The notes under the pieces are model-generated. The model did not search any database, had not been told where the DNA came from, and saw only the letters and a list, made by a program, of their open reading frames with translations. Made by a program: the position numbers and the translations under genes. A stretch of DNA of 64,000 nt from JBBWZH01 sp035544115 (lineage in GTDB: Bacteria > Actinomycetota > Actinomycetes > Mycobacteriales > CADCTP01): NCBI GenBank assembly GCA_963714145.1, contig OY970235.1, forward strand, positions 4,092,001 through 4,156,000, given 5' to 3'. Below are positions 50,831-58,817 of the stretch, piece by piece. Every line of letters starts with the position of its first letter. Position 1 is the first letter of the stretch.

Positions 50831-51637
50831 GTGACCCGGGTGGCGCTGGTGTCCGGGGTGGCGCGACCGCCCGGCATCGGTCGGGCCACCGCGCTGCGCC
50901 TAGCCGCCGGAGCCGCGCACGTCGTCTGCGCCGAGGTCATCGACGACACGCCGGCCGACACCGGCACCGCCCCCCGCGCGCTGTTCGACCGGATCATCAC
51001 CGAGGTGGCCGCGGCCGGCCCGGGTGAGGTGCTGGCGGTGCCGCAGCCGGCCTTCGACGCCGAGGCGATCGTGCGGGCCGCCGTCGACCGGTTCGGCAGG
51101 CTGGACGTGTGCTGCGCGCTGAACGGCGCCACCGGCACCGGCGCCGGCGACGGCCCACTGCTCGACCTCGCCGACGACGCGTGGCAGCGCTGCCTGGACG
51201 CCAATCTCGGCGCCACGTACCGGCTGCTGCGTACCGCCGCCCGCGCCATGATCGACACGGGCGTGCCCGGGGCGATCGTCGCGCTCTCCTCGCATGCCGC
51301 GCAGGCGCCGGCGCCGAAGGTGGGCGCGGTCGGCGCGGCGCGAGCGGCCGTGCAGCACCTGGTTGCCGTGCTCGCGCAGGAACTCGGCCCGCACCGCATC
51401 CGCTGCAACGCGGTGGCCCCGCTCGCCGTCGCGCCGAGCGAACTGTTTCCCAACCCCGGGCTGGTCGCGCTCGCCGAGCGCACCGCCGGCTCGCTGCCTG
51501 CCTGGCTCGCCCGCAGCAGCCCGCTGGGCCGGGCCCAACTGGCCGACGAGACCGCCGCGGTGATCGAGTTCCTCTGTTCGGACGCTGCCTCCTACCTCAG
51601 CGGCGTCACCGTCCCGGTCACCGGAGGGACCCGGTGA
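50831..51637 (+). CDS. SDR-fold protein lacking the catalytic Tyr-Lys
   Basis: The product has 268 residues. GTG 50831 is the only start giving the Rossmann N-terminus VTRVALVSGVARPPGIGRAT. NGATGTG stands for NNAG, and ALSSHAA keeps the serine. The segment that should read YxxxK is VGAARAAVQHL, so both Tyr (Val) and Lys (Arg) are lost. It ends with GVTVPVTGGTR. It is the first gene of an operon with hydantoinase A and B, coupled by GTGA overlap. It probably binds a dinucleotide or acyl-CoA without normal SDR chemistry. Confidence 0.75.
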   Translation: MTRVALVSGVARPPGIGRATALRLAAGAAHVVCAEVIDDTPADTGTAPRALFDRIITEVAAAGPGEVLAVPQPAFDAEAIVRAAVDRFGRLDVCCALNGATGTGAGDGPLLDLADDAWQRCLDANLGATYRLLRTAARAMIDTGVPGAIVALSSHAAQAPAPKVGAVGAARAAVQHLVAVLAQELGPHRIRCNAVAPLAVAPSELFPNPGLVALAERTAGSLPAWLARSSPLGRAQLADETAAVIEFLCSDAASYLSGVTVPVTGGTR

Positions 51638-53781
51638 CCCGGCGCACCACAGTCGACAAGGCAGAGTCCACTCCGGACTGCGTCGACAACGACGTCGCCG
51701 CCGATCCCAACGGCGCCACCGGCACCGCCGCGGTGGCGCGACTCATCGGTGTCGACACCGGCGGCACGTTCACCGACGCCGTAGTGCTCGAACCCAGCGG
51801 AAAGATCACAGTCGGCAAAGCACTGTCCACTCCGGACCGCGTCGACGACGGCGTGTTCGCCGCGCTCGACGCGGTCGCCGCGGCGCTGGGCCGCGGCGTC
51901 CCCGAGTTGCTCGCCGGTACCGACGTGCTCGCACACGGCACCACGGTCGGGCTCAACGCGCTGCTCACCCGCACCGGCGCCCGGGTCGGGTTCCTGACCA
52001 CCGCTGGTTTCGAGTCCACCCTGCCGATCGCCAAGGCGACCAAGCTGCAGCACCTGTCCGAAGAGGACATACGCGCCCCGTCCCGCTGGCGCAAGCCGGA
52101 CCTGCCGCTGCGCCGGGCCGATATCGCCGGCTTGCGTGAACGGGTCGACGGCACCGGCACGGTGCTCGACCCACTCGACGAGGCACAGGCCCGCGCCGCG
52201 GTCGGCCGGCTCGTCGACGACGGCGTCGAGTCGCTGGCGGTGAGCCTGCTCTGGTCGCCGGTGAACCCGGCGCACGAGCGGCGGGTCCGCGAGATCGCCG
52301 CCGAGATCGCGCCGGACCTGCACGTGACGATCGCCAGCGACGTCGCGCCGCACATCGGCGAGTACGAGCGGGCCTGCACCGCGCTGGTCGACGCGTACAC
52401 CGCACCGCTGGTCAGCTCGTACTTGCACCGGCTGGAGGTGCGGCTGCGGGAGGCGGGCTTCACCGGCAGCTTCGTGGTGATGCGGATGGGCGGCGGGGTG
52501 CAGCCGGCGCCCGTCGCGCGGCGCAACCCGGTGCAGACGCTGCGCTCCGGGCCGGTCGGCGGGGTCAGCGCCACCCAGGCGCTGGGCGCCCGGCTCGGGC
52601 ACCGCAACCTCATCGCCACCGATGTCGGCGGTACCAGCTTCGATGTCGGCCTGGTGATCGACGGGCAGCCGTACCGGGCCCAGCAACCGACCATCGGCCG
52701 GCTCCCGCTCGCTGTCCCGGCCGTCGACATCCCGTCGATCGGCACCGGTGGCGGCAGCATCGCCTGGATCGACCCGGTGCTGGGCACGCTCCGGGTGGGG
52801 CCGCACAGCGCGACCGCCGATCCTGGCCCGGCCTGCTACGCGCGCGGCGGCACCCGGCCGACGCTCACCGACGCCGCCGTCGTGCTCGGCTACCTGGCCC
52901 GGCTGGGCGGCACGCTGCGACTGGACCGGGACGCAGCCCACGCCGCGATCGCCGAGCATGTCGCCGGCCCACTGCGGATCGGCGTGGTCGAGGCCGCCGC
53001 GGGGATCGTGCGGGTGGCCTGCGCACAGCTGCGCGACCTGATCCGGCGCACCACCATCCAGCGCGGCCACGACCCGGCCGACTTCACGCTGGTCGCGTAC
53101 GGCGGCGCCGGGCCGCAGTACGCCGGGCTGTTCGCCGCCGACCTCGGCGTCCGCGAGGTGATCATTCCGGCGCTCGCTGCCGAATTCTCCGCGTACGGAG
53201 CGATCGCGAGCGACCTGCGGGTGGCCGCGGAACGGGGCATCCGGCCAGCACCGCTGGCCGCCGCGGTGCCGGCGATCGAGGCGGCGCTGCGCGACCTGGA
53301 GCCAGGCATGGCCGCCCAACTCGGCACCGGCTCGCGGCTGCAACGGACCGTCGGGCTGCGCTTCTACCGCCAACTGCACCGGATCGAGCTGCCGTTGCCG
53401 GCCGGGCCGATCGACGTCGCGGCGCTGTCCGCCGCGTTCCGCGAACGGTACGAGCGGGTGGTCGGCCCCGGCAGCGCCCGGCCGGATGCCCCGGTCGAGG
53501 TGGTCGCGGTCGGCGTCGAGGCGGTGCGGGCCGCGCCCGCGCTGGAACCGGCGGAGCGGGCGGCCGCGCCGCCGCAGCCACCGGCGTACCGACCGGCCTG
53601 GTTCGGCGGCGCCGAGGTACGGACGCCGGTCCACGACGCCGACACCCTCGGCGCCGGCCAGCGGCTCATCGGCCCGTGCCTGGTCGAATCCGCGACCACG
53701 ACCGTCGTCGTCAACCCCGCTCAGACCCTGCACGCCGACCCGTCCGGCGACCTCCGCCTCGTGCTCGACGGTGAACCGTGA
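51634..53781 (+). CDS. Hydantoinase/oxoprolinase A-type ATPase subunit (HyuA)
   Basis: The 715-residue product has the ASKHA ATPase start RLIGVDTGGTFTDAVVLEPS, DVLAHGTTVGLNALLTRTGA, VGFLTTAGFEST, RSGPVGGVSATQALG, IATDVGGTSFDVGLV, IGTGGGSIAWID and VAYGGAGPQYAG. It pairs with HyuB (53833-56160). The family hydrolyses cyclic amides, or in acetone/acetophenone carboxylases activates ketones with ATP. The first 33 residues (before GTG 51733) partly duplicate residues 52-69 (KAESTPDCVD versus KALSTPDRVD), so the original start may be 51733. Substrate unknown. Confidence 0.87.
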   Translation: MTRRTTVDKAESTPDCVDNDVAADPNGATGTAAVARLIGVDTGGTFTDAVVLEPSGKITVGKALSTPDRVDDGVFAALDAVAAALGRGVPELLAGTDVLAHGTTVGLNALLTRTGARVGFLTTAGFESTLPIAKATKLQHLSEEDIRAPSRWRKPDLPLRRADIAGLRERVDGTGTVLDPLDEAQARAAVGRLVDDGVESLAVSLLWSPVNPAHERRVREIAAEIAPDLHVTIASDVAPHIGEYERACTALVDAYTAPLVSSYLHRLEVRLREAGFTGSFVVMRMGGGVQPAPVARRNPVQTLRSGPVGGVSATQALGARLGHRNLIATDVGGTSFDVGLVIDGQPYRAQQPTIGRLPLAVPAVDIPSIGTGGGSIAWIDPVLGTLRVGPHSATADPGPACYARGGTRPTLTDAAVVLGYLARLGGTLRLDRDAAHAAIAEHVAGPLRIGVVEAAAGIVRVACAQLRDLIRRTTIQRGHDPADFTLVAYGGAGPQYAGLFAADLGVREVIIPALAAEFSAYGAIASDLRVAAERGIRPAPLAAAVPAIEAALRDLEPGMAAQLGTGSRLQRTVGLRFYRQLHRIELPLPAGPIDVAALSAAFRERYERVVGPGSARPDAPVEVVAVGVEAVRAAPALEPAERAAAPPQPPAYRPAWFGGAEVRTPVHDADTLGAGQRLIGPCLVESATTTVVVNPAQTLHADPSGDLRLVLDGEP
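51651..51865. repeat. Internal duplication at the 5' end of hyuA-like gene
   Basis: A segment beginning ACAGTCGACAAGGCAGAGTC (51651) recurs diverged as ACAGTCGGCAAAGCACTGTC at 51810. The downstream copy encodes family-conserved residues; the upstream copy lies in an N-terminal extension. Confidence 0.65.
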
Positions 53782-53832
53782 TCGCTGGATCGCCGAGCTG
53801 CGAGTGGGCGCCAGCCGGGAGGAGCGGGCACA

Positions 53833-56160
53833 GTGATTGACCCGATAACGCTGGAGATCGTGCGGCATCGGCTGGCCGGCATCAACGACGAGGCGGCGAT
53901 CACGCTGCGGCAGGTGTCCGGGTCGCAGATCGCGGTGGAGGCGAACGATCTCAACACGGCGATCACCACCGGCGACGGCACGGTGGTCGCCTGCGGCAAC
54001 TACGTGCTCTGCCAGGTGGCGTCGCTCAACCTGGTCACCGCCGACATCCTGGCCCACTACCGGGACGACCCGGGGATCCGCGCCGGCGACCAGTTCCTCA
54101 CCAATGACCCGTACGTCGGCTCGCTGCACCAGCCGGACGTGGTGGTGGTCGCGCCGGTGTTCTTCGATGACCGGCTCGTCGCGTGGTGCGGCTCGACCGT
54201 GCACCAGCCGGACGTCGGCGGGCCGTCGCACGGCGGGCTCGCCCTCGACTCGGGATCCATCTTCGACGAGCCGCTGCCGGTACCGCCGGTGCGCATCGTC
54301 GAACACGACCGCATCCGCCGCGACATCGAGCGCGGCTACCTGATCCGCTCCCGCACCCCGCAGCTGAACGCCCTCGACCTGGCCGGGCAGATCGCGGCCA
54401 ACCGCTCCTCGGTCGCGGCGATCCAGGCGCTGTGCCGGCGCTACGGCGCGGACGCGGTCGTCGAGGCGATGGCGCGGCTGCTCGATGCCGCCGAGACGCA
54501 GCTGCGCGCCCGGCTGGCATCGCTGCCGGACGGCCGATGGCGGCACGTCGCGTATCTCGAACACGGCGCACCGCAACCCGACGACAGCGACGTCTACGCG
54601 GTGCGGCTGACCGCCACCAAGCGCGGCGAGTCGCTGGAGCTCGACTTCTCCAGCAGCTCGGCGCAGGCGCCCGGCTCGATCAACGCGGCCTATCCCGCGC
54701 TGGTCAGCTTCACCGTCGCGGCCGTGCTGGTCCACCTGTGCGGCGACCTGCTCTGGGTGCCGGGCGCGGTGGGCCGGGTGATGCGCATCGCCAGCCGCGC
54801 GGGCACCGTCGTACACGCCCGCTGGCCCGCCGGCGTGGCGATGAGCACCGCGACCAGCTGCCAGGCGATCCGGGTGAGCGTCGGCGCCTGCCTGGCCCGG
54901 ATGCTCGACGCGTCGCCGGAGCTCGCCGAGCACGCGATGGCCAGCTGCCAGTCCGCCGGCGCGGGCGGTGGGATCTTCTCTGGCGTCGACGCCGACGGCG
55001 AGCCGTTCGGGTCGATGACGCTGGACGAGCTCACCGGCGGCGGCGGCGCCACCCCACGACACGACGGCGCCGACTCGTCCGGGTCGACCACCTCCCCCGG
55101 CGCGGGCTGTGCCAACGTCGAAGTGAACGAGAGCTACCTGCCATTGCTGTATCTGCACCGCCGCGAGCTGGCCAACTCGGCCGGCCCTGGTCGGCAGCGT
55201 GGCGGCGTCGGCTGCGTGATCGCGGTGCGACCGCACCGCACGCCCGAGCCGGTGCGCGTCCTGTCGTTCGCTCAGGGCCTGCAGCACCCGGCCGCGCCCG
55301 GCCTGGCCGGCGGCGACCCGGGCCGGCAGAGCGTCTTCGCGATCGGCGACGGCACGCTCACCCCGGGCGGGCGATACCCGCTGCCAACCGCGACCGCGGT
55401 GCTGGGCGCCGACGACGTGCACGTCGCGGTGACCCAGGGCGGCGGCGGTTACGGCGACCCGCTCGACCGCCCGCCCGCCGACGTGCTCGCCGACGTCAGC
55501 GACGGCCTGGTCAGCCTGGCCGCCGCGGACCACGACTACGGCGTAGTGATCCGCGCCCACCCGGTGGACGAGGCGGCCGGGCGAGGCAATCCGCGGGTGG
55601 ACGAACCAGCCACTGCCGCCACCCGAGCTGAACTGCGGGCCGACGAGACGGCCGTCACCGCCCGACCGCCCGACCCGCAGGCCGACGAGACAACAACCAC
55701 CAAACCACCCGAACTGCGGGCCGACGAGGCGGCCACCACCGCCCGACCGCCCGAGCCGCGGGCCGACGAGACAACCACCACCAGACCACCCGAACTGCGG
55801 GTGGACGAGGCGGCCACCGCCGCCGTGCGGGCCACGCTGCGGCGTGCCCGGATCGGCGGCCGCGAGCCGGCGCCGCCGCTGCCGGCCCGCCCCGGCCGGC
55901 GGTTCGGCGACGCGCTGGACCTTGTCGACGGCGCCGTGGTGTGCGCCCGCTGCGGCCACCAACTGGGCCGCGACCCGTACGCCGCCGTCGCCGTGACCGA
56001 GTCGCCGGTCGCCGTATCGGCGCCCTGGGACGTGCACTACCCGGGCGGCGAGCGGTTCGTCCTGCGCCGGCTGCACTGCCCATCCTGCGCCGCGCAGATC
56101 GACGTGCAGATCGCACTCCGCACCGACCCGATCGTCCCCGCAGCCGAACCACTCAGCTAA
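53833..56160 (+). CDS. Hydantoinase/oxoprolinase B-type subunit (HyuB) with C-terminal zinc ribbon
   Basis: The product has 775 residues. Residues 1-560 are HyuB: PITLEIVRHRLAGINDEAAI, GDQFLTNDPYVGSLHQPDVV, STVHQPDVGGPSHGG, IRSRTPQLNALDLAGQIAAN, PAGVAMSTATSCQAIRVSV. Residues about 579-669 are a 27-residue repeat (ELRADE.ATTARPPEPRADE type). The C-terminal 100 residues carry CARCGH and CPSC, a four-cysteine zinc-ribbon-like part resembling the small gamma subunit of acetone-carboxylase-type enzymes. GTG 53833. It would combine with HyuA and is controlled with the SDR-like gene. Confidence 0.85.
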   Translation: MIDPITLEIVRHRLAGINDEAAITLRQVSGSQIAVEANDLNTAITTGDGTVVACGNYVLCQVASLNLVTADILAHYRDDPGIRAGDQFLTNDPYVGSLHQPDVVVVAPVFFDDRLVAWCGSTVHQPDVGGPSHGGLALDSGSIFDEPLPVPPVRIVEHDRIRRDIERGYLIRSRTPQLNALDLAGQIAANRSSVAAIQALCRRYGADAVVEAMARLLDAAETQLRARLASLPDGRWRHVAYLEHGAPQPDDSDVYAVRLTATKRGESLELDFSSSSAQAPGSINAAYPALVSFTVAAVLVHLCGDLLWVPGAVGRVMRIASRAGTVVHARWPAGVAMSTATSCQAIRVSVGACLARMLDASPELAEHAMASCQSAGAGGGIFSGVDADGEPFGSMTLDELTGGGGATPRHDGADSSGSTTSPGAGCANVEVNESYLPLLYLHRRELANSAGPGRQRGGVGCVIAVRPHRTPEPVRVLSFAQGLQHPAAPGLAGGDPGRQSVFAIGDGTLTPGGRYPLPTATAVLGADDVHVAVTQGGGGYGDPLDRPPADVLADVSDGLVSLAAADHDYGVVIRAHPVDEAAGRGNPRVDEPATAATRAELRADETAVTARPPDPQADETTTTKPPELRADEAATTARPPEPRADETTTTRPPELRVDEAATAAVRATLRRARIGGREPAPPLPARPGRRFGDALDLVDGAVVCARCGHQLGRDPYAAVAVTESPVAVSAPWDVHYPGGERFVLRRLHCPSCAAQIDVQIALRTDPIVPAAEPLS
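55570..55840. repeat. 81-bp in-frame repeat in HyuB linker
   Basis: GAACTGCGGGCCGACGAG recurs at 55630, 55711 and (as GAACTGCGGGTGGACGAG) 55792, a period of 81 bp or 27 codons. It lies between the HyuB core and the cysteine-rich C-terminal module. Confidence 0.88.
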
Positions 56161-56595
56161 CGTCCAGCCGGCTCGATTCGTACCGCCGACTGACGCGCGA
56201 AGGTGGCCCCGGCGGTCGTCTGGCCGCGGGTGGGTCTCGCTGGCAGGTGCGGTGTTTGAGCGTCGGTGGCGAAATACGTGCCGCACGATCGTGACGGCCG
56301 TCCGCGGCATTGGCTGATCCCCCGCGGCCCGGCTCAGTCGACGTCGACGGCGTGCTCGCTGCTCAGTAGGGCGGCAGCCATCGCCCCGGTCCTGCCGCCC
56401 ATCTCCGGCAGCATTGTCGGTACTACCACAAGACCGGGCGGCTCGACGGTACGTCCAGCGCGTCCGTCTACGCCGGCGCGGCGGCGTCGTTCCCAGGACC
56501 GACGAGGCGAGCGCAGCACCCCGTTCTCCTGTCGCAGGCGGCTTTTCGGTCGCCGGGCGGCACCCGTCCCGTCCATTGTGGACAGTTGAACGGAC
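56161..56595. other. 435-bp gap without a supported gene
   Basis: Between hyuB and the DUF222-HNH gene I see no gene in either strand with coherent coding character. A GTCGACGTCGAC self-complementary stretch (about 56338-56349) and a GTCCATTGTGGAC palindrome (56571-56583) are the only notable elements. The downstream gene's promoter should be at its right end. Confidence 0.6.
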
Positions 56596-58461
56596 GTGGC
56601 GGAGACGGCTGCGGCATTTGATAGGATCGAACATGTGTTCGATCCTATCAGCCTGCCGGACGATGCTCTGGTCGACGCCATCGTGGCGTGGGACCGGGTG
56701 GTGTCGTGGGCACAGGCCGGGCAGTTGGCCGCGATCGCGGAGCTGGTCCGGCGGCGCCCTGCCGGGCCGGGTGAGCCTGGTGACGGGTCCGGAGTCAGTG
56801 AGTTCGCCGTGGACGAGGTAGCGGCGGCGTTGCGGCTGTCGCGTCCGGCCGCCGGGGCCCGGCTGCGCGTCGCCGTCGAACTGACCGGGCGACTGCCCGC
56901 GACCGCCGCGGCGTTGCGCCGTGGAGAGATCGATTTCCCGAAGGCCCGCGCAGTGGTAGACGCGGTGACGCCGCTCGATGATCTCGCCGCCGCGTCGGTC
57001 GAGGCCCGGGTGCTGCCCCGGGCGGGCCGCCAGACCGTCGGGCAGCTACGAGCCAGCCTGGCCCGCGCGGTACTGTCCGCCGACCCGGCCGCCGCCGAAG
57101 ACCGGCACGCCCGCGCCGTCACCGACCGGAAGGTCACTCTCACCCCACTGTCCGACGGCATGGCCGAACTCTGGGCCCTCCTACCCGCCGACGCCGCAGC
57201 AGCGGTGTACTCGGCCATTGACATCCAGGCCCGCCGCAGCCCCGCCGACGCCCGCAGCATGGACGCCCGCCGCGCCGACGCCCTCACCGACCTCATCACC
57301 GCCACCGCCGTCGCCGAGACGGCTGTCGACGCCAGCACCGTGGCCGCCACCCGCACCCCGAGCAGCACCGCGACCACCGCTGGAACCGCCACCAGCACGG
57401 GCAGCAGCACCCCGGTCAGCACCGCAACCGCCACCAGCACAGGCACAGGCACGGGCACGGGCACCCCGGCCAGCACCAGGACCGCCACCAGCACGGGCAC
57501 GGGCACAGCAACCAGCACCGCCACCAGTACCCCAGCCAGCACCGGAACCACGACGTACAACGGCGCCGGGACAGGCATCAGCACCCCAGCCAGCACCGGG
57601 ACAGCAATCAGCACCGCTACCAGCACGAGCACCCCGGCCAGCACTGGAACCGTCACCGGCACAGGCACGAATACGCCAGCCAGCGCTGGAAGCGCGATCG
57701 GGACAGGCACGGGCACGGGCACCCCAGCCAGCACAAGGACCGGCACCAGCACGGGCACGGGCACCCCAGCCAGCACCGGGACAGCAACCAGCACCGCTAC
57801 CAGCACGGGCACCCCAGCCAGCACTGGAACCACGACCGGCAGCAGCGCGAGCACGAGGGCAGGCGTCAGCAGGCGTGGGCCGGCTCGGCCGTTGGTACAC
57901 GTCACGGTCGCCGCGTCCACACTGCTCGGGCTCGACGACGAACCCGGCGACCTGGCCGGCCACGGACCCATCCCCGCCTCGATGGCACGTCGCATCGCAG
58001 CCGACCCCACTGGCACCTGGCGACGCATCCTCACCGACCCGGCCACCGGCGCCGTCCTCGACGTCGGACGCAACACCTACCGCCCGCCACCAGCCGTCGT
58101 CCGACACGTCACCACCCGGGACCGAACCTGCCGATTCCCCGGCTGCCGCCAACCCGCCCACCGCTGCGATCTCGACCACATCCGCCCCTACCCAGCCGGG
58201 CCCACCGCCGCCAGCAACTTGGCGACGCTATGTAGACATCACCACCGGCTCAAGCACCACGGCAGCTGGCAGATCACCCACACCAGCAACGCCGACCTGA
58301 CCTGGACCGCGCCCACCGGACACCGCTACACCACTCATCCACAACCAGCCGCACCACCCACGCCGACCACTGCCAGCCACCGCCAGCCGCCCAACCCCCC
58401 GACCAGCCGCGCGCGCAGAGCCGACCGCCACAGACCCGGCGCCCACACCCGCACCGGGTAG
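56596..58461 (+). CDS. DUF222/HNH endonuclease-domain protein (13E12-repeat-like) with Thr-rich linker
   Basis: The product has 621 residues. The DUF222 domain is at about 20-240 (AVDEVAAALRLSRPAAGARL, RAVVDAVTPLDDLAAASVEA, GMAELWALLPADAAAAVYSA). Residues about 248-425 are Thr/Ser/Gly/Ala repeats (PASTGTATSTATSTG type). The HNH motif is TRDRTCRFPGCRQPAHRCDL DH with NLATLCRHHHRLKH. This is the REP13E12-type family of actinobacteria. GTG 56596 is one start; GTG 56635 inside the palindrome is another. A LexA box overlies the start, so it should be induced by DNA damage. Confidence 0.83.
   Translation: MAETAAAFDRIEHVFDPISLPDDALVDAIVAWDRVVSWAQAGQLAAIAELVRRRPAGPGEPGDGSGVSEFAVDEVAAALRLSRPAAGARLRVAVELTGRLPATAAALRRGEIDFPKARAVVDAVTPLDDLAAASVEARVLPRAGRQTVGQLRASLARAVLSADPAAAEDRHARAVTDRKVTLTPLSDGMAELWALLPADAAAAVYSAIDIQARRSPADARSMDARRADALTDLITATAVAETAVDASTVAATRTPSSTATTAGTATSTGSSTPVSTATATSTGTGTGTGTPASTRTATSTGTGTATSTATSTPASTGTTTYNGAGTGISTPASTGTAISTATSTSTPASTGTVTGTGTNTPASAGSAIGTGTGTGTPASTRTGTSTGTGTPASTGTATSTATSTGTPASTGTTTGSSASTRAGVSRRGPARPLVHVTVAASTLLGLDDEPGDLAGHGPIPASMARRIAADPTGTWRRILTDPATGAVLDVGRNTYRPPPAVVRHVTTRDRTCRFPGCRQPAHRCDLDHIRPYPAGPTAASNLATLCRHHHRLKHHGSWQITHTSNADLTWTAPTGHRYTTHPQPAAPPTPTTASHRQPPNPPTSRARRADRHRPGAHTRTG
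56627..56642. promoter_or_regulatory. LexA (SOS) box within a 30-bp perfect palindrome
   Basis: TCGAACATGTGTTCGA fits the actinobacterial SOS consensus TCGAAC(N4)GTTCGA with no mismatch. It is the centre of a perfect inverted repeat with 14-bp arms and a 2-bp spacer, 56620-56649, overlapping the first codons of the DUF222-HNH gene. Confidence 0.8.
57340..57875. repeat. Thr/Ser/Gly/Ala-coding simple repeat in HNH protein
   Basis: Degenerate ACCAGCACGGGCACGGGCAC and CCCCAGCCAGCACCGGGACA units fill about 530 bp in frame, between the DUF222 and HNH parts. Confidence 0.85.
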
Positions 58462-58817
58462 GCCGTGTCCGGTAGAACACTGCGGCGGCTGGATCGTGGC
58501 GGACGACCTGCAGCGAACCGGCCGCCACTCCCAGCACGGGGCCGCCCGGCTGACCCCGACGACGATGGACGGCGACGCTGTCGTGCCGGTTCACGACGGT
58601 CCGCCACCATGTCCGCATCGTCGAGACCCGCCGATACGGGCGCCGAGCCGCCGGACGATCGGCGGTACAGCCGCCAACCCACACCGCCAAGCCCAGAAGA
58701 CACGGGCGCCGAACCGCCGGACAGTACGGTTCGCCGAACCCGTATCGTCGAGACCCGCCGATGCGGGCGCCGAACCGCTGGACTGATCAGGCAGTCGTGC
58801 CGGTCCAGCCACCGGCA
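58462..58817. repeat. 356-bp gap with diverged direct repeats
   Basis: There is no supported gene. The unit TCGTCGAGACCCGCCGATAC plus GGGCGCCGAGCCGCCGGAC appears at 58618, in part at 58705 and again at 58747. CGTGCCGGT occurs at both edges. It separates the convergent HNH (plus) and LivF (minus) genes, so it may also contain their transcription ends; no clear terminator hairpin is seen. Confidence 0.7.

Noticed and set aside
8788..56583. TCCACA-containing palindromes read as DnaA boxes of an origin
   Set aside because: They are scattered singly within genes over about 48 kb, lack the full TTATCCACA form and no dnaA or AT-rich unwinding region is present.
51592..56634. A very long open frame on the minus strand opposite hyuA/hyuB (about 1680 codons)
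   Set aside because: It is the reverse-frame shadow of GC-rich coding sequence. Its composition is Arg/Gly/Ala-biased and no domain is recognisable, while the plus strand encodes clear HyuA and HyuB motifs.
56334..58076. Minus-strand Val/Pro-repeat protein opposite the HNH gene
   Set aside because: It is the antisense reading of the Thr-rich repeat; DUF222 and HNH motifs fix the coding strand as plus.
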